This document shows, piece by piece, positions 15,309 through 22,601 of a stretch of 22,767 nucleotides of DNA; within the stretch, counting starts at the first letter, position 1; each line of letters starts with the position of its first letter. Under the pieces are notes generated by a model. It was not told the DNA's origin. It worked only from the letters and a program-made list of their open reading frames with translations, and made no database searches. The stretch comes from CG2-30-36-16 sp964372115 (lineage in GTDB: Bacteria > Bacteroidota > Ignavibacteria > Ignavibacteriales > Ignavibacteriaceae): contig CAYJPN010000052.1 in NCBI GenBank assembly GCA_964372115.1, positions 1-22,767 of the forward strand, read 5' to 3'. A program made the position numbers and the translations under genes.

Positions 15309-17009
15309 ATGGACATTCAAAACAAAACTGTTCTGGTACTCGGAGGCTTCGGACTTGTCGGACACGCATTAGTTCGAAAATTAGTTCTCGAAGATCCTAA
15401 GCAAATAATTGTTACATCCCTATTCCTCAGCGAAGCTGAACAAGCCGTAAGTAAACTCGAACATGAGTTCCCCGATAAAGAGAAAAATTACTTTATACCC
15501 TGGGGCGGAGATATTTTTGTACGAAATGAATACAAAGACCGAAACCGTATGGAGATTTTAAACAATCCCGAAACGCGTAAGGTTTTGATGAAAGATATTA
15601 TGGAAGAATTATCAGGCGAGGTCTTAAAAAATTCTTCCATCTACAATCTGCTTACTCAATTCCGTCCCGACATCATCATTGACTGTATAAACACCGCAAC
15701 TGCAATTGCTTATCAGGATGTTTATACAACCTACCGCACCGTTACCCGCGCAATTGCGGATAAAGTAAGCTACGAGGCGCTTGTAGAGCATACCGAAAAA
15801 TTAATGTGTACACTTTACATCCCCCAATTAATCCGCCACATACAAATTCTATATGCTTCCATGGGGGCAGTAAAAACAAAAATATATATAAAAATAGGAA
15901 CCAGCGGAACCGGCGGTATGGGATTAAATATTCCCTACACTCACAGTGAAGAAAAACCTTCGCGTGTACTTTTAAGTAAATCTTCAATTGCCGGCGCTCA
16001 TACGCTTCTTTTATTTTTGATGGGCAGAACACCGGACGGCGCTATTACCAAAGAAGTAAAACCAACTGCCGCAATTGCATGGAAACGTATAGAATTCGGT
16101 GAAATAAAGAAAAAAGGAAAACCGATACCACTTTATAATATTCCCGTAACCGAAGCTATTAAACTTGAAGGCAAATTTAAGATTAGCGATAATAAAACAT
16201 ATAAAACAACGGGACAAACTTTACAGTCTGTTTTTATTGACACCGGCGAAAACGGAATTTTCTCCCGCGGCGAGTTTGAAACCATAACTGCACAGAAGCA
16301 GATGGAATTTGTAACCCCCGAGGAAATTGCCGATGTTGTACTGTATGAAGCTAAAGGTGGAAATACAGGCCACGATATTGTAAGCGCATTGGATCATGCT
16401 ACACTTGAGCCGACATACCGCGCAGGTTATATGCAGCACATGGCGGCAAAAAAACTTGCGGAGCTCGAAATAAAACACGGCAAACCAAGTATAGCGTTCG
16501 AGTTATTAGGTCCGCCAAGACTATCAAAACTTTTATACGAAATTCACCTTATCAGATTGTTTAATGATACGATGCCCGATATTCTTAAAAAATCTGCCGC
16601 CGAACTATCAGAAAGATGCACTAACATCATAAATGAAAATGATGTTCTTCGCAACGAAATGTTATCAATAGGGCTGCCGGTGCTTTTGCCCGACGGTTCC
16701 TCCCTTTTACGCGGTGAGCTTATAAAAATACCAGCTTTTAGAGGTGAAAATGAATTGAATATTACCCCTGAGAATATTGAAATGTGGACTGACGAAGGGT
16801 GGATTGATCTTCGAATTTCAAACATGGCAAGATGGCAGCAGCGCATTACGGAACTTATTGCAGAAGCTGAATCAATTGCTGAAGACGATACAAGTTCGCA
16901 GCATGTGCGTACAAAAGCATATTGGAACAACTTCGATGAAGTAAACATAGGTAAAATATGCAGTTGGATTTTCATCCATGAAGAAAATGGACCAAGGATG
17001 AAATCCTAA
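15309..17009 (+). CDS. Large Rossmann-fold NAD(P)-binding protein (SDR/epimerase-like)
   Basis: This 566-residue soluble protein begins with a beta strand and a dinucleotide-binding loop G12-G-F-G15-L-V-G18, the G-x-x-G-x-x-G form of NAD(P)-dependent epimerases and extended short-chain dehydrogenases. The first ~260 residues plausibly form the nucleotide-binding domain (I-I-I-D-C-I-N-T-A near 120, then Y-A-S-M-G-A-V, and a K-I-G-T-S-G-T-G-G-M-G-L-N stretch near 200). The classical catalytic Y-x-x-x-K pair is not obvious. The C-terminal ~300 residues match no domain I recognise, and the protein is about twice the usual SDR length. I chose the ATG at 15309 over an upstream TTG at 15243 because the extra 22 residues precede the first strand of the fold. 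I recall similar long proteins in Bacteroidetes/Chlorobi genomes labelled only short-chain dehydrogenase. The substrate is unknown. Confidence 0.75.
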   Translation: MDIQNKTVLVLGGFGLVGHALVRKLVLEDPKQIIVTSLFLSEAEQAVSKLEHEFPDKEKNYFIPWGGDIFVRNEYKDRNRMEILNNPETRKVLMKDIMEELSGEVLKNSSIYNLLTQFRPDIIIDCINTATAIAYQDVYTTYRTVTRAIADKVSYEALVEHTEKLMCTLYIPQLIRHIQILYASMGAVKTKIYIKIGTSGTGGMGLNIPYTHSEEKPSRVLLSKSSIAGAHTLLLFLMGRTPDGAITKEVKPTAAIAWKRIEFGEIKKKGKPIPLYNIPVTEAIKLEGKFKISDNKTYKTTGQTLQSVFIDTGENGIFSRGEFETITAQKQMEFVTPEEIADVVLYEAKGGNTGHDIVSALDHATLEPTYRAGYMQHMAAKKLAELEIKHGKPSIAFELLGPPRLSKLLYEIHLIRLFNDTMPDILKKSAAELSERCTNIINENDVLRNEMLSIGLPVLLPDGSSLLRGELIKIPAFRGENELNITPENIEMWTDEGWIDLRISNMARWQQRITELIAEAESIAEDDTSSQHVRTKAYWNNFDEVNIGKICSWIFIHEENGPRMKS

Positions 17010-17033
17010 TTTTCGTCAGTCGTTTATTTTCAT

Positions 17034-17060
17034 ATGCCGGTTTTATAACCGGCATTTTTA
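17034..17060 (+). terminator. Rho-independent terminator
   Basis: A 9-bp perfect stem ATGCCGGTT (17034-17042) / AACCGGCAT (17047-17055) with loop TTAT is followed by TTTTATAT. It lies 24 bases past the stop of the Rossmann-fold gene and separates it from the transporter gene. Confidence 0.92.
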
Positions 17061-17225
17061 TATCTAATCGGATTTGGATTTTGTTTATGAGTTGGAAGAA
17101 TAAAATTGAACTAAATCTATCGCTGCAAAAAATAAATTAATTTTTTGTTGCTATTAAAAATTAAAGTTAAGATATTCAAAACCGAAATTTATCATTCTAT
17201 GCACACGTTTTACTAAATAATTTGC

Positions 17226-17230
17226 GGAGG
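17226..17230 (+). promoter_or_regulatory. Ribosome binding site deciding the transporter start
   Basis: GGAGG lies one base before the ATG at 17232 and four bases before a second in-frame ATG at 17235. The spacing favours the second ATG, although even that is short. Confidence 0.65.
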
Positions 17231-17234
17231 CATG

Positions 17235-19082
17235 ATGCCACAAAACGGTGAAAGAGATCAATGGGCAACCAAAATTGGATTAATACTTGCAGTAGCAGGT
17301 AATGCTGTAGGACTCGGGAACTTCCTTCGTTTCCCTGTGCAGGCAGCAGACAATGGCGGCGGCGCGTTTATGATACCTTACTTTATATTTTTCCTTATTC
17401 TTGGTATTCCGCTTATGTGGATTGAATGGGGTATTGGAAGATACGGCGGAAGATTTAAACACGGCAGCGCACCCGGAATGTTTGATGTAATATGGAAAAA
17501 CGATGCTGCAAAATACGTCGGCGCTCTCGGCTTATTTATCTCAATCACAATTCTGATTTATTACACATACATCGAATCATGGACGCTCGGATTTAGTATT
17601 TTTTCAATAAGTAAATCATACTTTGGCGAAGGAACCGCTGAAACTATGCGCAACTTCCTTTACAGCTACCAGGGGCGTTTCGATGGTTCACACTTTGATA
17701 GTTTGTGGATTGCATATGTCCTTATGATAATCACATTCGGTGTAAATTTCTGGATTCTTTATAGAGGAATTTCAAAGGGAATTGAAAAACTCGCTAAAAT
17801 TGCAATGCCTCTTTTACTAATTTTTGCGATAATATTAGCTGTAAGAATCATTTCTCTCGGAACTCCGGATCCTTCGGTACCCGAAAATTCAGTATGGAAT
17901 GGATTTGCGTTTATCTGGAATCCTGATTTTAGCAAACTCGGCAATCCGAAAATCTGGTTAGCCGCCGCGGGACAAATATTTTTTACATTATCTGTAGGTA
18001 TGGGCACTATTCATGCCTACGCAAGTTATTTAACACCCAAAGACGATATTGCCTTATCCGGTTTAACCACCGCGTCAACAAACGAATTTGTTGAAGTAGT
18101 GCTGGGCGCTTCAATAGCAATTCCTGTTGCGGTTGCATTTTTTGGTTTAGACGCCACAAAAGAATTTGCCGCCGGCGGCGCCTTTGATCTTGGTTTCGTA
18201 TCGATGCCGTTAATTTTTCAGAAAATACCGATAGGACATATATTCGGGTTCCTCTGGTTTTTACTTTTGTTTTTTGCCGGAATTACTTCATCGGTTGCTA
18301 TGGGGCAGCCGCTTATTGCCTTTCTCGAAGATGAATTCGGAATGGATAGAAAGCGCGCGATATTTACGTTAGCATTGGTCGTTTTAGTTGCTGTTCAATT
18401 TGTCGTCTTTTTCCTCAAGTTCGGTTTTCTTGATGAAATGGATTACTGGGCAGGAACATTCGGTCTCGTTGTTTTTGCACTAATTGAAACTGTTTTGTTT
18501 ATGTGGGTTTTCGGCGCAGAAAAAGCCTGGAAAGAAATGAATGCTGGCGGCGACTTTAAAATACCCCGCGTATTTTATTACATAATGAAATATGTAACGC
18601 CTGTTGTATTATTTGTAATTATGAGCTGGTGGTTTGTTACTGAAGCATTACCAACACTATTTTTAACAAAGTATGAAGTTGTGGAAGTTACATATCTAAC
18701 TCAAAGAGGACCAGTAACCACAACATTAAGCTCAGGTGAAGAACTTACATTTACAAATAAAAATGAAACGGCAGCACAACCAATAGTAATGGTTTACGAT
18801 CAGGATAAAAAAGATGATGTTGTAAAAACTATTGATAAACTGACGGCTTCCAAACAGAGATACGATCTTAAAATTCAAACGAAGGGAAGTAAAATTGTTC
18901 CACCCGAAGAAATATATTTAACAAATGTCCGGAAAGCTGAAGTAACAATTCCCAATGCGCCCTATATATGGGGCTCAAGGTTATTAATGGTTTTATTATT
19001 CGGTGGACTTCTTTTATTAGTTAGAAAGGGCTGGAGCAAATACTCTGGTACCGAACATAAAAAAATAACCCCCGAAGTTTAA
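17235..19082 (+). CDS. LeuT-like sodium:amino-acid symporter (NSS/SLC6 family)
   Basis: This 615-residue protein has about 12 helices and closely tracks Aquifex LeuT as I recall it: A-G-N-A-V-G-L-G-N29-F-L-R-F-P in helix 1, Y-I-E-S-W-T-L-G-F in helix 3, G-Q-I-F-F-T251-L-S in helix 6, N283 in helix 7 and A-G-I-T351-S352-S in helix 8. These cover the Na1 and Na2 ligands, so sodium-coupled uptake is well supported. Pocket positions differ from LeuT (Ile106 for V104, Met256 for F259, Met356 for I359), suggesting another side-chain preference. A hydrophilic insert of about 100 residues (478-576) between the last two helices is absent from LeuT (513 residues) and is probably extracytoplasmic. GGAGG at 17226-17230 sets the start. 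The 38-residue gene at 19097 follows after 14 bases. MetP-type amino-acid transporters with a small subunit are the closest functional analogy. Confidence 0.94.
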   Translation: MPQNGERDQWATKIGLILAVAGNAVGLGNFLRFPVQAADNGGGAFMIPYFIFFLILGIPLMWIEWGIGRYGGRFKHGSAPGMFDVIWKNDAAKYVGALGLFISITILIYYTYIESWTLGFSIFSISKSYFGEGTAETMRNFLYSYQGRFDGSHFDSLWIAYVLMIITFGVNFWILYRGISKGIEKLAKIAMPLLLIFAIILAVRIISLGTPDPSVPENSVWNGFAFIWNPDFSKLGNPKIWLAAAGQIFFTLSVGMGTIHAYASYLTPKDDIALSGLTTASTNEFVEVVLGASIAIPVAVAFFGLDATKEFAAGGAFDLGFVSMPLIFQKIPIGHIFGFLWFLLLFFAGITSSVAMGQPLIAFLEDEFGMDRKRAIFTLALVVLVAVQFVVFFLKFGFLDEMDYWAGTFGLVVFALIETVLFMWVFGAEKAWKEMNAGGDFKIPRVFYYIMKYVTPVVLFVIMSWWFVTEALPTLFLTKYEVVEVTYLTQRGPVTTTLSSGEELTFTNKNETAAQPIVMVYDQDKKDDVVKTIDKLTASKQRYDLKIQTKGSKIVPPEEIYLTNVRKAEVTIPNAPYIWGSRLLMVLLFGGLLLLVRKGWSKYSGTEHKKITPEV

Positions 19083-19096
19083 AGAAAGGATTTATC

Positions 19097-19213
19097 ATGG
19101 GCTTAAATACTCAAGGAATAATTTTTATTTCGCTCGCATGGGGAATAATTATTGTATTAACAGTTTATTGTTACGCAAGAGTTTTCAGTTCCGAAAGAAA
19201 AAGAAAAGGTTGA
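19097..19213 (+). CDS. Small single-helix protein, probable NSS transporter small subunit (MetS-like)
   Basis: This is a 38-codon frame starting ATG at 19097 with AAAGGA six bases upstream and ending TGA at 19213. The product has a short polar N-terminus (M-G-L-N-T-Q-G), one membrane helix (about residues 8-26, I-I-F-I-S-L-A-W-G-I-I-I-V-L-T-V-Y-C-Y) and a basic tail (E-R-K-R-K-G) expected in the cytosol. It lies 14 bases after the NSS transporter and before a terminator, so the two are cotranscribed. In Corynebacterium the methionine/alanine importer MetP needs a small subunit, MetS, encoded next to it, and similar tiny proteins follow many bacterial NSS genes. The assignment rests on position, size and topology, as sequence similarity cannot be judged at this length. 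Confidence 0.8.
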   Translation: MGLNTQGIIFISLAWGIIIVLTVYCYARVFSSERKRKG

Positions 19214-19227
19214 TGAAAAAGTCTACC

Positions 19228-19264
19228 GCAGGGAATGTGAATAACGTTCCCTGCTCTCTTTTCT
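19228..19264 (+). terminator. Rho-independent terminator after the transporter operon
   Basis: GCAGGGAATGT (19228-19238) pairs with ACGTTCCCTGC (19244-19254) through 11 pairs including one wobble, with loop GAATA, followed by a T-rich TCTCTTTTCTT. It lies 14 bases past the small-subunit stop. Confidence 0.88.
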
Positions 19265-19360
19265 TCAAGCGTTAATCTATATCCCGAAAGCACTTTGCAA
19301 ATTCGAAAAATGTTTTATTTTCTAATTGGTTTTAATCGGAATAACCGTTTATAAACAACA

Positions 19361-19903
19361 CTATTTGAGAGTATATTTTTTAATCAAGCTTACTTTGGGA
19401 TATAAATATTCCACAAAATCCAATTCAGAAATCTTGCCTTCAATACAAATATTTTGTCTATTCAGATTATCCGAAAGAATTTTTGCCTCCTCCGGTTCTT
19501 CGCTTGCGCCAATGCCGATATGTGGAATAAATGGTATATCGAGCCGAAGTTCTTTTTCGATTATTCCGGTATATAATTTATTATGCAATTTTATTATTTG
19601 ACTGTTCCCTTCATCCGGAATTAAAAACACATCAGTGTAATCACTAAATGAATCTTTTACAATGATTGCGGCTCGAATAGAAAATTGAATTGTTTCGATT
19701 TCAGCACAAATATTTTCAATGTGTGTCTGAAGCTCATTGATTCCATAATTGAAAAAAGGAAAAACAATCGTAAAATGCGGTTTAACAACATTGTAATACC
19801 TGCTATCATTCGATTTCCGAATTGACTGTATCCAATCGTAATCTTCATTTCTTAATTTTGGATATGCTAATACTAAGTTTGATACCAATATTTTCTTTTT
19901 CAT
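19361..19903 (-). CDS. 2H-phosphoesterase-like protein (2'-5' RNA ligase/cyclic phosphodiesterase family)
   Basis: This 180-residue soluble protein has the layout of the 2H phosphoesterase fold, in which two H-x-T/S motifs from duplicated halves act on 2',3'-cyclic or 2'-5' phosphodiesters of RNA or nucleotides. The first motif is intact (K-P-H43-F-T45-I-V-F). At the second, F-I-P-H128-I-G130-I-G, the histidine is kept but the Thr/Ser is replaced by glycine. It may therefore be weakened, changed in specificity or a binder only; one base-call error could also explain it. Length and spacing fit the family. The ATG at 19903 has GGAAAA upstream. It converges with the transporter operon and has a MITE-like element upstream. 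Physiological role is unknown. Confidence 0.75.
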   Translation of the reverse strand: MKKKILVSNLVLAYPKLRNEDYDWIQSIRKSNDSRYYNVVKPHFTIVFPFFNYGINELQTHIENICAEIETIQFSIRAAIIVKDSFSDYTDVFLIPDEGNSQIIKLHNKLYTGIIEKELRLDIPFIPHIGIGASEEPEEAKILSDNLNRQNICIEGKISELDFVEYLYPKVSLIKKYTLK

Positions 19904-20239
19904 GTAACGTTTTCCATTCCCCGATAGCTATTAATAAAAAAAATAAAATGAAAGTATCGTGCCATCGGAACAAAATAACTGGAAGATAAAGCCGCCTTAT
20001 AAAATACAAAATTTTTATTCTTTTTAGTTACTCAAGTTGACCACTTGAAATTTTTAGAAATATTGTTTGCCACAAATTTTTAATCAAGTTATTTCGTGAT
20101 AATTAGTGAAATTAGTGGCTTAATTACGTATAATTAGTTAGCGGTCAACTTGAGTTAGTTAACTAAATCCCAAAAGCTTTTCATCTCATTCAGCTAACAG
20201 CTTTTTTTTTCTGGGTTTGATTGTAATATTTGTTAAAGT
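19904..20239. other. Intergenic region carrying a MITE-like element
   Basis: No gene is supported. The middle holds the inverted-repeat element at 20031-20154. Near the right end, AAAAGCT (20173-20179) and AGCTTTT followed by a T-run (from about 20199) could form a weak plus-strand terminator-like hairpin, but no plus-strand gene lies upstream. Confidence 0.55.
20031..20154. mobile_element. MITE-like element with 12-bp terminal inverted repeats and 7-bp flanking direct repeats
   Basis: Perfect 12-bp inverted repeats CTCAAGTTGACC (20031-20042) and GGTCAACTTGAG (20143-20154) enclose 100 bp of AT-rich non-coding DNA. One mismatch further in, two more bases also pair. Direct repeats TTAGTTA lie immediately outside (20024-20030 and 20155-20161), as expected for a 7-bp target duplication. 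The inside contains short repeats of the type attagtg (around 20103-20118). A third TTAGTTA inside (20134-20140) and the AT-richness weaken the target-site argument. No transposase is encoded. Confidence 0.6.
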
Positions 20240-20770
20240 TTATTGCGCTGACATCAATAATAGTTTGTTCACAGTATTTCTGTTTCTGGCAGTTGTTGTC
20301 ACACCCAAAATCCTTTCAACCTTTAAAGCCATTTTGGAGCGTCCGATACCATCCGGGGCAAACAAATAAAACACTCTATTTATAAGTTTATATTTTTCGG
20401 TATCAGATTTAATGGATTCAAAAATGGTTAAATCCGGATTGGTTGGAGTGGAAGAGAGGAAAAAGAAGTGCTGCGACTTAACGTCTTCACCCTCAAATGG
20501 ATTTACATCGATAATTTCTTTTAACTCTGAATGTTTTAGAAACAGAATCTTTGGTTCGAAACCGAAATTTGTTTTGATTGCTACTCCGATTTCTTTAGCA
20601 AGTTCACCGAACATTTTTTTTTCTGTTTGAAACACAACATTCCCGCTCTGAATGTATGTTTTCACATTTCTAAGTTCTAATTTTTCAAGAAGCCATTTAA
20701 GCTCACGCATTGGCAGGATGTTATTTCCACCTACATTAATTCCCCGAAAGAGAGCGATAACTGTATCCAT
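20240..20770 (-). CDS. DUF1697 domain protein
   Basis: This 176-residue soluble protein matches the DUF1697 family over its whole length. The N-terminal signature A-L-F-R-G-I-N-V-G-G-N-N (6-17) is followed by a K-T-Y-I-Q-S-G-N-V-V-F segment (37-47), and the C-terminal part contains the usual F-A-P-D-G and K-x-E-R-x-L-G-V-T-T-T-x-R-N segments. The family is widespread in bacteria, folds as an alpha/beta protein and has no established biochemical function that I can state. The ATG at 20770 has AAGGA six bases upstream. It stands as a separate unit with its own spacing, like its neighbours, and appears complete. Confidence 0.9.
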   Translation of the reverse strand: MDTVIALFRGINVGGNNILPMRELKWLLEKLELRNVKTYIQSGNVVFQTEKKMFGELAKEIGVAIKTNFGFEPKILFLKHSELKEIIDVNPFEGEDVKSQHFFFLSSTPTNPDLTIFESIKSDTEKYKLINRVFYLFAPDGIGRSKMALKVERILGVTTTARNRNTVNKLLLMSAQ

Positions 20771-20931
20771 TACTATTCCTTGAATTTATAATATCATGGC
20801 GGTTATTTTTTATTTAATGCACTAAACTTGCATAAAAATATAAAACGAACAATCTGATGAGTAACCACCCTCAACATTCACACAACTCAGCGCGTCTGCA
20901 TAGTAAGCGGGTTATGTAACTTACTGCTAAA

Positions 20932-21660
20932 CTATTTCAAACTGTAAATAACTTTAACCTGGGATTTTATTTCTACTAACGGACTAAAAAAAGCATGATC
21001 CTTATTTTGGGGTAAAATTATTCCATCAACATAATAGGCTACAGCATCACCCCGTGAACCTCTTAATTCCGGGGGATAGTTTCTATATGGCTCACTAATA
21101 TCTTCGATATAAATCGGAGACCCTAGATTTAGATTCATCTTTTTTGCTAAATTTAGCGCCTTATTCATTGCATCAATTCCAGCCTGCTCAAATGCTAACG
21201 ACGAATAATTTGAATAATCGCTTAATGTGAATTTAACATTTGTAATATTGTCAGGTGCAAATTCGCTAACCTTGATAATTGATTGCTCAAGCATATCGAG
21301 TGAATCAACCTTAATATTTACCGTAATTGCTGCCCTGAAATCTCTACTGGAGGAAAGGAATGCTTTATCACCGCGATTTTCACCGCTGTGGAAACTTGAT
21401 GTTGAAAAATTTTGTTCTTTTAGTCCAAGCCCGATGAGTGCGCTCGTTATTTTTTTTACCTTATCTCTACTCTTATTAACAGCTGTTTCAAGCGTAGAAC
21501 CTAATCCATAAATAGTAAATGAATATGAGGCGATATTTGTCGGGACCTTTATCAATGCATCGCCGTATACGATTAATTGATTAGCATTATTCTCCTGACA
21601 AAAATGATTTTGAGTAAACAATGCTACAAAAATCACTATAACCAAAAATAACCTTTTCAT
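20932..21660 (-). CDS. Exported SIMPL-domain (DUF541) protein
   Basis: This 242-residue protein has an N-terminal signal peptide (about 1-21) without a convincing lipobox, so it should be periplasmic or surface-exposed. The rest is one SIMPL/DUF541 domain: an opening strand with I-V-Y-G-D-A, alternating helices and strands, L-G-L-K-E-Q-N-F-S-T-S near 80, and a central S-x-x-F-E-Q-A-G-I-D-A-M-N-K-A-L segment around 155-170 typical of the family. SIMPL proteins form oligomers in the periplasm and have been tied to stress resistance, but no reaction is known. I chose the ATG at 21660 over a GTG 12 bases upstream because GGAGGT sits five bases before this ATG, with the GTG itself next to the ribosome site. 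Confidence 0.88.
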   Translation of the reverse strand: MKRLFLVIVIFVALFTQNHFCQENNANQLIVYGDALIKVPTNIASYSFTIYGLGSTLETAVNKSRDKVKKITSALIGLGLKEQNFSTSSFHSGENRGDKAFLSSSRDFRAAITVNIKVDSLDMLEQSIIKVSEFAPDNITNVKFTLSDYSNYSSLAFEQAGIDAMNKALNLAKKMNLNLGSPIYIEDISEPYRNYPPELRGSRGDAVAYYVDGIILPQNKDHAFFSPLVEIKSQVKVIYSLK

Positions 21661-22076
21661 TTTTACCTCCACAATATTTTGTTAGCTAAAGCCGTATTAT
21701 CCTATTGATACGGAAAACACGAGGCTTAATTTAATTATATTTTTGGAATCCATCCAAAAGGAAAATTATTCCCTTCACTTTTTACATACGCAAAAAGTAA
21801 GGATTGTTTTTTTTCGGGATTGCTGCATCCCGTAAAAGTTAACACACTTATAAAATGTGATATTGAAAATTCAAGCCTCCGTGTTAAGTTGCTTGGAGCT
21901 TGCCCGCCATTTTATTTGGAGGGGCTTAGTCCATCCATAGGCCCCGTTTCTTTGCGGGGACACCGGATTATATCTCAGAGCAGTTTACCCCGCTATTTTT
22001 TCGGGGTTCGGTATGAATCCTTGTAACGTTATACGCCTAAACATATCACTAGGAACTCTTAATTAAATAATTTGTT
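21661..22076. other. Repeat-rich intergenic region
   Basis: No gene is supported. It contains repeat copy A (21692-21835), two similar C/G-rich hairpins at 21942-21959 (CCCCG/CGGGG) and 21987-22007 (ACCCCG/CGGGGT), and the left arm of the inverted repeat that flanks the next gene (GTTATACGCC, 22028-22037). A 68-codon plus-strand frame at 21820-22026 crosses the hairpins and lacks any recognised domain or ribosome site, so it is not called. Confidence 0.6.
21692..21835. repeat. Dispersed intergenic repeat, copy A (~144 bp)
   Basis: It aligns by eye with 22612-22767 in the same orientation. Shared blocks are CCGT..ACGG followed by AAAACAC, then TTAATT-TATTTTTGGAAT-CATCC, CTTC-ACTTTTTACAT, AAAAAG-AAGG, TCGGG and CATCC-GTAA. 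It carries a hairpin ACTTTTT (21777-21783) / AAAAAGT (21792-21798). Spacers between blocks vary, as in structured repeats under looser sequence constraint. Confidence 0.75.
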
Positions 22077-22601
22077 TTATTTATTTTTATTTTTTATTCC
22101 AACCAAAAGAAGTACGCAAACCACTAACATTGAAATGGACAATGAGACTAAACCAAATTTAATAATTCCCTCTTGCCATACAGTACCTTGTAAACCTCTA
22201 CCAGCAATTGGCATAATCTCCGATCCAGCTCCCCACACACTAGCTAAAAGTGTAGTAAACCAATTTAAAAAGGTGCCAAATAATGCTAGAGTAAAACACC
22301 ATCCGGATAACTTATTTGTTAAGGTTATTTTTGGCCAGATTAGTCCGATAATCATTAACATCATTCCATTCATTATAGCTTCCAGATGACTTGATAGACC
22401 CATTCTTGGATTCTGAAGTAGAGGAATAATAAATCCGGTAATTAATCCAAGCAGAAACAAAACAATTCCATAGAATATTAGTTTTCTACCATAATCTATT
22501 TTTTTATCTATTTCCATTTCAGTTACTCCTTTCCTGTAGATGAAATAATCATGTTAATGATTCCAAGATTATTTCCCACTTAATTATATTTGGCGTATAA
22601 C
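22028..22601. repeat. 10-bp inverted repeat bracketing the mutase-like gene
   Basis: GTTATACGCC at 22028-22037 and its exact complement GGCGTATAAC at 22592-22601 bracket the gene at 22077-22517 with 39 and 74 bases of spacing. A longer-range 12-bp pair, ACGGAAAACACG (21710-21721) and CGTGTTTTCCGT (22604-22615), encloses the same gene. The arrangement resembles a small gene cassette or captured unit, but neither arm strictly fits the integron core consensus GTTRRRY. Confidence 0.55.
22077..22517 (-). CDS. Hydroxylaminobenzene-mutase-like membrane protein
   Basis: This 146-residue protein has four predicted membrane helices (about 12-32, 45-62, 72-93, 118-140). Its signature N-P-R-M-G-L-S-S-H-L-E-A-I-M-N-G-M (36-52), the following W-P-K-I and the W-G-A-G segment near 94 match what I remember of the HabA/HabB hydroxylaminobenzene mutases, which rearrange hydroxylaminobenzene to 2-aminophenol. 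They share a fold and the H-x-x-x-x-x-N-G-M pattern with styrene oxide isomerase, a heme-b membrane enzyme. His44 is then the likely heme or active-site residue. Many genomes without nitroarene pathways carry such proteins, so the natural substrate here is open. AAGGAG lies eight bases before the ATG. Inverted repeats flank the gene on both sides. Confidence 0.7.
   Translation of the reverse strand: MEIDKKIDYGRKLIFYGIVLFLLGLITGFIIPLLQNPRMGLSSHLEAIMNGMMLMIIGLIWPKITLTNKLSGWCFTLALFGTFLNWFTTLLASVWGAGSEIMPIAGRGLQGTVWQEGIIKFGLVSLSISMLVVCVLLLVGIKNKNK

Noticed and set aside
21661..21672. GTG start adding four residues to the SIMPL protein
   Set aside because: The GGAGGT ribosome site lies within these bases and correctly spaces the ATG at 21660.
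21820..22026. 68-codon plus-strand open frame
   Set aside because: It crosses the two C/G-rich hairpins and part of repeat A, with no ribosome site or domain.
22072..22389. 105-codon plus-strand open frame
   Set aside because: It is antisense to the well-supported mutase-like membrane protein gene.
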